Assembly (NCBI GenBank): GCA_963703325.1
Contig: OY969805.1
Coordinates: 930,001-994,000 of the forward strand
DNA length: 64,000 bases
Direction: 5' to 3'
Source: Aquilonibacter sp963703325
GTDB lineage: Bacteria > Vulcanimicrobiota > Vulcanimicrobiia > Vulcanimicrobiales > Vulcanimicrobiaceae
This document shows, one piece after another, positions 58,239 to 64,000 of this stretch. Each line of letters begins with the position of its first letter. Position 1 is the stretch's first letter. The position numbers and the translations under genes were made by a program. Under the pieces are notes generated by a model. It saw only the letters and a list, made by a program, of their open reading frames with translations, was not told where the DNA came from and ran no database searches.

Positions 58239-59195
58239 CTAGACCCACGCTTTCTGTGCCTTGGCAATGGCCGGTTCCAATCGCTGCTTTTTCCACGCCT
58301 TGCCGGCCCACAGGTCGCCGTCGCGCTCGAGTCGCTTCGGCGTCGTCTTGATATTGAAGGCCGCAAAGACCTCGGCCGGGACGCCCGCTCGCTTGCGAGC
58401 GAAGGCTTCGACCTCGTCCCACGCAAGCGGGGTCGAGACCGGAGCACCGTCGCGCGCGCGCACCGAAAACGCGCTGACGATCGTCTTCCCGCGGCCGACT
58501 TGCAAGAAATCGAAGTACACCGCGCTCTGATCGCGTTTGGCCAGCGATCGCTCGAGCGAAATGCGCGCGCTGTCCTCGTGCGCGAGCCGATGCGCGACGA
58601 TCTCTGCAAACATCTTAGCCGCGTCGTAGGTGTAGCCCTCAGCCAGCGGCACGACGACGTGCAGCCCCATGCCGCCCGACGTCTTCACCAACGTCGTCAA
58701 ACCGACCGACGCAAGCAGATCGCGCACCTCGAGAGCAACCGCTGCCAGCGTCTTGATCGTGCATCGCTCGCCCGGGTCGAGATCGAAGAAGATATAATCC
58801 GGTTCTTCAATCGTCTCGACGCGCGAGGTCCACACGTGCAATACGATCGATGCAAGGTTGGCAACGAACGTCAGCGTGGCTTCGTCGTTGCACAGCATGT
58901 ACGTGGTCTTCGCGCGCGTGCCGCCGGGACTGCTCAGCGACGTGCGCGCAACCCAATCGGGCAAGCCTTTGGGCAGATGCTTTTCGAAAAACGACGGGCC
59001 GTCGATGCCGTCGGGATAACGCTGCAGCGTGAGCGGACAATCGCGTAGGTGCGGTAACAACCACGTCGCCACGCCCCGATAGTAAGCGATCAAATCGCCT
59101 TTGGTGTACCCGTCGCGGGGGAACAGCACCTTGTCGAGATTGGAAAGCGACAGCTCGCGTTTCCCGACCGTTACCGGCGTACGTACGGTTGCCAC
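58239..59195 (-). CDS. ligD: LigD polymerase (primase-polymerase) domain protein
   Basis: The 318-residue protein is the stand-alone polymerase module of LigD: LSNLDKVLFPRDGYTKGDLI, EEPDYIFFDLDPGE with the catalytic Asp pair, TSGGMGLHVVVPL and LAKRDQSAVYFDFLQ with the third acidic group. It adds nucleotides, preferably ribonucleotides, at broken ends during repair. The GTG at 59195 shares one base with the ligase stop. In many bacteria this domain is fused to the ligase; here it is separate. Confidence 0.93.
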   Translation of the reverse strand: MATVRTPVTVGKRELSLSNLDKVLFPRDGYTKGDLIAYYRGVATWLLPHLRDCPLTLQRYPDGIDGPSFFEKHLPKGLPDWVARTSLSSPGGTRAKTTYMLCNDEATLTFVANLASIVLHVWTSRVETIEEPDYIFFDLDPGERCTIKTLAAVALEVRDLLASVGLTTLVKTSGGMGLHVVVPLAEGYTYDAAKMFAEIVAHRLAHEDSARISLERSLAKRDQSAVYFDFLQVGRGKTIVSAFSVRARDGAPVSTPLAWDEVEAFARKRAGVPAEVFAAFNIKTTPKRLERDGDLWAGKAWKKQRLEPAIAKAQKAWV

Positions 59196-60760
59196 TACTC
59201 GCGCACCACGTCTTTCGCTTTCTTATCGATGCGCAACCCCAAAAAGGCCGGCTGGCGCAAGATGTTGTCGCGCGTCCACTCGGTGAAGCGCACCTGCGCC
59301 ACCAATTGCGGTTTTACGTAGTGAACCGGCGCGTTGGCGATCACTTTGTTGGCGAACGGCGAGGTTTCACGCGCAAGCGGTTTGAGTTGCTTCATGATCT
59401 CGCCGATGCGCTTGACCGAAAAGCCGGTGCCGACGTTGCCGACGAAACGCAAATCTTTTCCCTCGTAAATGCCGAGAAGCAGCGATCCGAACCCCTTGCG
59501 GCTGCCGCGCGGATCGGTCCAGCCGCCGATCACGAACTCTTGTTCCAACTGCGCTTTGATCTTGACCCAGTCGCGCGTTCGCCGTTCCTGATAGGTCGAC
59601 GCGCGCTTCTTGCCGATGATCCCTTCCAAGTGGTTGCGCTTAGCCTGCGCAAAGAGCGCTTTGCCTTTCCCAATGACGTGCTTGGAATAGAGCACCAGAT
59701 CGTCGTCGGCAATCAGCCGCTCGAGCAGCGCTTTGCGCTCGTCGAGCGGGTTCTTGCGCTGATCGCGGCCGTCGGCATACAGCACGTCGAACGCGGCGTA
59801 GGTCAGCGTGTGCCCCTGCTCGGCGTACTCTTGGAGCCGTTGGAAATCGGAGCGGCCTTTCGAGTCGAGGCTCACGATCTCACCGTCGACGATGATCGGC
59901 ACGCTTTCGAACGCATCGGCTAAACCCGCAAGATCGGAAAATTGATTGAGCAGATCGAGCCCGTTGCGCGATACCAGCGTCAGTTTGCCCTTCGCATCGA
60001 CCGTACAGATCGCGCGATACCCATCCCACTTGATTTCGAAGAGCCAATCATCGCTATCGAACGGCTCGTCGATCAGGGTCGCAAGCTCGACGCCGGTGAT
60101 CTTCGGGAGCGGATCGGCCTTTGCCGATGCGCGCGCGCGCGTTCGCGCCGGCGGATCGACCGGACGCGACTGCCACGTTTTGGGATTGCTTTCTTTTTTG
60201 ATGTCTTCGATCGTCTTGCCGCTTTTGACCGACTCCGGATAGTCGTCGATGTCGTAGTGGGTTGGATCGTCGCCGTCGTGATCTTTGATGAGCAGCCATG
60301 GATCGCCGTGCTCGCCTTCCTTCGGCTTGATCTTCACCAGCGTGAACATGCCGTGCAGCTTCTTCCCGTGCAGGATGAACTTGATTTTGCCGTTGGCGAT
60401 TTCTTTGACGGGATCGGTGCCTTCCGCGAGTTTGTACCAGCCCTCGTCCCAGACGATCACTTCGCCCGCGCCGTACTGCCCCTTTGGAATGACCCCTTCG
60501 AAGGTGCGGTACGACAAGGGATGGTCCTCGACGTGCATAGCAAGACGCCGCTCCCCGGGTACCATCGTTGGCCCCTTGGGCACCGCCCACGACGGCATCG
60601 CGCCGTCGGCCTCGAGCCGGAAATCGTAGTGCAAACGGGTAGCGTCGTGTTTTTGAATGACGAAGCGAAGACGCTTGCCGCCGCGTTCGGGCTTGCCGCT
60701 CGGTTCGGGCGTCGCGGTGAAATCGCGCTTTTTGTTATAGGTCTCAAGCGTTCGCGCCAT
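59195..60760 (-). CDS. ligD: LigD phosphoesterase-ligase protein
   Basis: The 521-residue protein has an N-terminal 3'-phosphoesterase domain (FVIQKHDATRLHYDFRLE with catalytic His, AMHVEDHPLSYRTFEG, GQYGAGEVIVWDEG) and a C-terminal ATP-dependent ligase with the lysine-adenylation motif FEIKWDGYRA (KxDG). VDGEIVSLD and EGIIGKKRASTYQERRTRDW follow, then an OB-fold end. It seals double-strand breaks with Ku. I take the ATG at 60760, where homologues begin; the frame runs upstream through sequence without domain character. Confidence 0.94.
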   Translation of the reverse strand: MARTLETYNKKRDFTATPEPSGKPERGGKRLRFVIQKHDATRLHYDFRLEADGAMPSWAVPKGPTMVPGERRLAMHVEDHPLSYRTFEGVIPKGQYGAGEVIVWDEGWYKLAEGTDPVKEIANGKIKFILHGKKLHGMFTLVKIKPKEGEHGDPWLLIKDHDGDDPTHYDIDDYPESVKSGKTIEDIKKESNPKTWQSRPVDPPARTRARASAKADPLPKITGVELATLIDEPFDSDDWLFEIKWDGYRAICTVDAKGKLTLVSRNGLDLLNQFSDLAGLADAFESVPIIVDGEIVSLDSKGRSDFQRLQEYAEQGHTLTYAAFDVLYADGRDQRKNPLDERKALLERLIADDDLVLYSKHVIGKGKALFAQAKRNHLEGIIGKKRASTYQERRTRDWVKIKAQLEQEFVIGGWTDPRGSRKGFGSLLLGIYEGKDLRFVGNVGTGFSVKRIGEIMKQLKPLARETSPFANKVIANAPVHYVKPQLVAQVRFTEWTRDNILRQPAFLGLRIDKKAKDVVRE

Positions 60761-60765
60761 TGGTA

Positions 60766-60864
60766 TTACCGGCCATACCCAACGAGATGCGCGATCAATG
60801 CAATCGCACAGGCCGCGACAACGATCGCGGCGAGGCCGATTCCGGCCGCTCGACGGCGAATCAT
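60766..60864 (-). CDS. Possible 32-residue membrane peptide before ligD
   Basis: A frame from ATG 60864 reads MIRRRAAGIGLAAIVVAACA then IALIAHLVGYGR and stops 5 bp before the ligD start. It encodes one hydrophobic helix with a positive N-terminus. There is no good ribosome site and only 7 bp to the divergent gene start, so expression is doubtful. Confidence 0.25.
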   Translation of the reverse strand: MIRRRAAGIGLAAIVVAACAIALIAHLVGYGR

Positions 60865-60871
60865 CGAACCC

Positions 60872-61159
60872 ATGGGATGGGACATTGCCGGCGCAGTTGC
60901 ATCGATTCTCCTTGCTCTTGCGGCAGCGGCGCGCAGCCGTTCGCCGGGTGGCTTCTACGATGCCGAGGTATATGGGATGACGCCGCGTTCTCATCGGCGC
61001 TACGCCATAGTCGCCTCAGCCTTCGCCCTGGCATTTTTCGCCGTCGCCGGGTGGTGGCCTCGAAGCGGCGCAACGATCTGGTTGTTCGCCGCGTTCGTGC
61101 TCTTTGCAGTGTTTTACCTAACCTCGTACTTGCGCGGAGCCTACGAAAGTGATGACTGA
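60872..61159 (+). CDS. Small membrane protein of unknown function
   Basis: The 95-residue protein has three hydrophobic segments (IAGAVASILLALAAA, YAIVASAFALAFFAVAGWW, TIWLFAAFVLFAVFYLTSYL) with a polar loop GFYDAEVYGMTPRSHRRY. The family is not recognised. It starts ATG 60872 and its stop overlaps the following YyaL-like start (TGATGA), so both are cotranscribed. Confidence 0.65.
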   Translation: MGWDIAGAVASILLALAAAARSRSPGGFYDAEVYGMTPRSHRRYAIVASAFALAFFAVAGWWPRSGATIWLFAAFVLFAVFYLTSYLRGAYESDD

Positions 61160-62831
61160 ATTTCATTTCTCGCCGCGGCCGAATCGCGCCGCCGAGATCG
61201 CCTGGAAGCCGTGGAGCGAGGATGCCTTTGCTCGCGCACAGCGTGAAGACAAACCCATTCTGCTCTCGATATCGGCGGTGTGGTGCCACTGGTGTCACGT
61301 GATGGACGAAACGAGCTACTCCGACGCGGGGGTCATCGACACCATCAATGCGCGCTACGTGCCGGTACGGGTCGACAACGACGAGCGTCCCGACGTCAAC
61401 GCGCGCTACAACATGGGTGGCTGGCCCACCACCGCGTTTTTGACGCCCGACGGTTCGCTGCTCACCGGCGCAACCTATCTCCCGCCGGACAATATGCAGC
61501 GCGCTCTCGATGAGGTCGCCGCGTTCTACGCCGAACGCAAAGACGATATCGCCGAGAAGACGCGCGAGGTCCGCACCGCGCGTACGACCTACGACATCGC
61601 CCCGCCGGAAGCGCTGTCGCCGGCGCTGGTCGATGCGTATGCTGCGTCGTTGCTCGCGGCGTATGACGAGGAGTTCGGCGGATTTAACGAAGCGCCGAAG
61701 TTTCCGCAACCCGAAGTGCACGAGTTTCTCCTCGCCTATTGGCGTCTATCAGGCGATGTGCGCTATTACGAAATGGTCGCGCACACGATGCGCGCAATGG
61801 CGCACGGCGGCATGTACGATGCGGTCGAAGGCGGCTTCTTCCGGTATTCGACGACGCGCGACTGGTCGATTCCGCACTACGAGAAGATGGCCGAGGATCA
61901 TGCCGGGCTACTGCGCGTGCTCGCGCAACTGCAGCTCTGGGCGCCGAGCGCGCTGGTCCACGCCGATCTCGAACGCACGATTGCCTACGTGCGTACCGTG
62001 CTGCGCGATGCGCAAACCGGATTCTTCGCCGGCAGTCAAGACGCCGACGAGCACTATTACACGCTGCCACTCGACGAGCGCCAAAAGTTGGAAGCACCGT
62101 TCGTCGACCGGCGTTCGTATTCGAATTGGACCGCAGCGCTGGCCGGCGCGTTCGCCTGGTGCGGCATCGCACTCGAGGATCGCTCGCTGATCGACGACGC
62201 ACTGCAGACGCTCGATACCATGCACGAGCGCCTGCGCGATCCAAGCGGGCTGCTCTATCACGTCATCGCTCCGGGCGAGGAACCGCGCGTCACCGGCTTG
62301 CTCGGCGATCAAGTCGCGTACCTTCGCGCGCTGCTCGATGCTTACGAGATCAGCGGCGAAGCGCGCATGGTGGAGCGCGCGAAGACCCATGCCGATGCAG
62401 CGATTGCAGCCTTCGGCGCAGATGACGGCGGGCTTTACGACCGCGCGAATCGCGACACGCTAGGCAGGCTCGACGTCCCCGATCGTCCGATTACCGAAAA
62501 TGGCCTGATGATCGAGAGTTTGCTGCGACTGAGTGTCCTATTGCACGACCCGGCCTATCGCGAGCACGCACAGAACACGTTACTGCTCTACGTGAAAAGC
62601 TTCGCGCGCGCAATGTCGTTTTCGGCGGCCTACGTGCGCGGGCTGGCGCGCTATCTCGCGCCCGAGGTCAGCGTGCGTATCACCGGCGACCTCGCCGCGG
62701 GGTCGCCCCTGCGCCGGGCGGCCCGGCAGCTCCCCTCCCCCTTCGTGGCGGTCGAGAGCGACCCGGCCGGCGCGACCGCCGCCTATCTCTGCGAGGGCAC
62801 CGCCTGCCGGCCGCTCGAGCTGAAACACTAA
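61152..62831 (+). CDS. YyaL/SSP411-like protein: thioredoxin-fold plus alpha/alpha-barrel
   Basis: The 559-residue protein has an N-terminal DUF255 thioredoxin-like domain (KPWSEDAFARAQREDKPILL, SISAVWCHWCHVMDETSY with the CxxC pair, YNMGGWPTTAFLTPDG). An (alpha/alpha)6-barrel follows with DEEFGGFNEAPKFPQPEVHE, HYEKMAEDHAGLLRVL and SQDADEHYYTLP. Family members are usually 650-700 residues, so the C-terminal end is shortened here. The role is unknown; a sugar-related function is often guessed. ATG 61152 overlaps the upstream stop; GTG 61149 is possible. Confidence 0.9.
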   Translation: MTEFHFSPRPNRAAEIAWKPWSEDAFARAQREDKPILLSISAVWCHWCHVMDETSYSDAGVIDTINARYVPVRVDNDERPDVNARYNMGGWPTTAFLTPDGSLLTGATYLPPDNMQRALDEVAAFYAERKDDIAEKTREVRTARTTYDIAPPEALSPALVDAYAASLLAAYDEEFGGFNEAPKFPQPEVHEFLLAYWRLSGDVRYYEMVAHTMRAMAHGGMYDAVEGGFFRYSTTRDWSIPHYEKMAEDHAGLLRVLAQLQLWAPSALVHADLERTIAYVRTVLRDAQTGFFAGSQDADEHYYTLPLDERQKLEAPFVDRRSYSNWTAALAGAFAWCGIALEDRSLIDDALQTLDTMHERLRDPSGLLYHVIAPGEEPRVTGLLGDQVAYLRALLDAYEISGEARMVERAKTHADAAIAAFGADDGGLYDRANRDTLGRLDVPDRPITENGLMIESLLRLSVLLHDPAYREHAQNTLLLYVKSFARAMSFSAAYVRGLARYLAPEVSVRITGDLAAGSPLRRAARQLPSPFVAVESDPAGATAAYLCEGTACRPLELKH

Positions 62832-62869
62832 AGGCGCCCGCGCGTAGAGAGAGGCGGAGGAACACCGCC

Positions 62870-63274
62870 ATGACGCCGTATGCCCAGATGTTGCTCGCCT
62901 ACGTCCGCCCTGAAGCCCAGGGCGTGTATGCCTATGAGTATGAGCGCTACGCCAAGGACTCAGCGGTTGCGCTCGTGCTAACGATCTTTTTCGGAATCAT
63001 CGGTGGTGAATCGTACTACATCGGTGACTGGAAGCGCGGCATTTGGATGACGATCGCGATGTTTAGCGGCATCGGCATGTTCATCAGCGTGCCGCTGTGG
63101 ATCGCGCGCTGCTTTACGATCCAGGGTGAGTGCGAGTCGTACAACGATTACGTCGCGTGGCTGATCGCCTGCCGGTACGTTTCTCAAACCAACGCCGTAC
63201 AGCCGCCGCAGCCGGCACCGCCGTCGGGAAAACGCCCGGTGATCGGCGGCCTGCCGATGGTCGCGCAGCGTTAG
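62870..63274 (+). CDS. TM2-like small membrane protein
   Basis: The 134-residue protein has a soluble N-terminus, then two membrane segments reading ALVLTIFFGIIGGESYYIGD and WMTIAMFSGIGMFISVPLWI around a GDWKRG turn, as in TM2-domain proteins (helix, G-x-x-x-F/Y-Y-x-G, helix). The C-terminal tail is Pro-rich. GGAGGAACACC precedes the ATG. It overlaps the convergent glycosyltransferase gene by 4 bp. Confidence 0.75.
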   Translation: MTPYAQMLLAYVRPEAQGVYAYEYERYAKDSAVALVLTIFFGIIGGESYYIGDWKRGIWMTIAMFSGIGMFISVPLWIARCFTIQGECESYNDYVAWLIACRYVSQTNAVQPPQPAPPSGKRPVIGGLPMVAQR

Positions 63275-64000
63275 TTTGGTCTAACGAACGAATTCCAGAA
63301 CCAGACGCCCCACAATCCGACGGCACACGAATAGAGGATGAGCGCTTTGCCCCACACGGCAAGGCGCTCTTTCGCTGCCAAGAACATGAGCGCCACCAAA
63401 AATGGCTCGAAGTCGAGCGCGTGCCGCATCCCAAACTGCGCAAACCCGTTGACATAATACACGAAGTTCGGCGCCGCGCAGAGCACCGTGGCAACCCATA
63501 GCGCGGCGACCCACCGCCACGGCCGGCGCGCAAAAAACGCAAGCACGAGTGCCGGCGACGTCCAGGTAAGCGCGACGCCGCTGATCGTCGGCTGGTACCA
63601 TGGGTAGGTCGCGAGACGTTGCGGCGTTTGCACGAAAAACGACCACAGCTCGTACGGAAAATATTGCAAGCGAAACGGCGATCCGGTCGGCATGCCGGCC
63701 TGATCTTGATGATACCAAGCGGTGTAGCCGATATCGTACCAGGTGCCCCAGCGCGCGAGATTGTAGCCGATCCACACGATCGCGATCGGCAGCAGCGCCA
63801 CAGCGAACGATCGTATGCGTTCCCGGTCGCCGAGCAGATACGCGTACACCGGTAGCGCGAGCACCAAGTCGAAGCGCGAGAAGATCGCGCAACCGGCCCA
63901 CAGTGCAACAAGCCACGCACGCCGCACGCCGGCAAGCTCGACCAGCGCGAGCATCGTAAAGCACACCGCGCTGACGTGCGCGATGAACCATACGTCGCCG
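63271..64000 (-). CDS. Membrane glycosyltransferase/mannosyltransferase-like protein, N-terminus beyond the window
   Basis: About 243 codons are visible and the frame stays open to the right edge (DVWFIAHVSAVCFTM precedes the first listed Met). It contains at least six membrane helices (VALWAGCAIFSRFDLVLALP, FAVALLPIAIVWIGYNLARW, SPALVLAFFARRPWRWVAAL) and polar loops of GT-C type polyprenyl-dependent transferases. The catalytic DE motif would be in the missing N-terminal part, so the family is only likely. The C-terminus ends FWNSFVRPN. Confidence 0.7.
   Translation of the reverse strand, partial: GDVWFIAHVSAVCFTMLALVELAGVRRAWLVALWAGCAIFSRFDLVLALPVYAYLLGDRERIRSFAVALLPIAIVWIGYNLARWGTWYDIGYTAWYHQDQAGMPTGSPFRLQYFPYELWSFFVQTPQRLATYPWYQPTISGVALTWTSPALVLAFFARRPWRWVAALWVATVLCAAPNFVYYVNGFAQFGMRHALDFEPFLVALMFLAAKERLAVWGKALILYSCAVGLWGVWFWNSFVRPN

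Noticed and set aside
59942..61159. A 405-codon plus-strand frame covering the ligD start
   Set aside because: Only its last 95 codons (from 60872) look like a real membrane protein; the rest is antisense to ligD.

Overview
The window is about 64 kb of GC-rich, densely packed bacterial chromosome. There are many 1-10 bp start/stop overlaps, frequent GTG starts and GGAGG-type ribosome sites. It looks chromosomal rather than plasmid, phage or island: it holds rpsO, pnp, a tRNA-Leu, a split transketolase and a non-homologous end-joining operon, and I see no integrase, transposase or CRISPR array. The gene content (CGGGG lipoprotein, Asp-box protein, many GGDEF/SpoIIE/DHA2 genes) would fit a little-cultured soil lineage such as Eremiobacterota or a neighbouring phylum, but this is inference from gene style, not a phylogenetic result.

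Layout. 1-4611: an ArsR-headed operon (ArsR, PhzF-like protein, aminotransferase, threonine/serine dehydratase, SDR) divergent from a RidA enamine deaminase and a thioesterase. 4623-5013: rpsO with its promoter. 5079-7351: a PAS-PAS-GAF-PP2C-ATPase phosphatase broken by a frameshift. 7511-9652: split transketolase. 9716-13893: two GGDEF/EAL proteins with complementary degeneration, an HNH protein and a small secreted protein. 14004-18611: gamma-glutamyltransferase, a Ser/Thr-rich protein, pnp. 18770-25983: a propeller lipoprotein, DUF1761, a winged-helix/DHA2-pump/TetR set, then a VOC-SDR-LprI set. 25987-30000: DUF5069 and a UbiD-UbiA-binding-protein operon. 30073-32747: a GntR-controlled ABC operon. 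33048-38438: PAS-GGDEF, M48-RDD, a broken AhpD-like gene, a CadC-like TPR regulator and an aldo/keto reductase. 38444-42756: lipid kinase, RibD-type deaminase, a membrane FUSC-RibD reductase fusion, a second FUSC piece and an MFS pump. 42867-47659: DHA2 pump, DUF202 protein and a 1024-residue Asp-box protein. 47729-48834: small secreted proteins. 48871-52746: methyltransferase, TetR, and a hydrolase-glycosyltransferase with a frameshift. 52954-56785: lipoprotein, tRNA-Leu, HtrA-like protease, MFS pump, AIM24-like protein. 56799-60760: the Ku/LigD operon with a CVNH lectin gene at its end. 60872-64000: small membrane proteins, a YyaL-like protein and a truncated membrane glycosyltransferase.

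The most unusual signals are a dispersed multi-hairpin intergenic repeat present four times (5023, 16185, 30010, 53671) with compensatory stem changes; a three-copy 10-bp repeat at about 30-bp spacing (52786-52854); an in-frame fusion of a FUSC membrane domain to a RibD-type reductase beside its deaminase partner; two adjacent c-di-GMP proteins, one keeping only the GGDEF site and the other only the EAL site; a cyanovirin-type lectin gene coupled to an NHEJ operon; and several promoter/operator pairs next to their likely regulators. At least three genes carry single-site frameshifts, so sequencing error and gene decay must be told apart before any biological reading.
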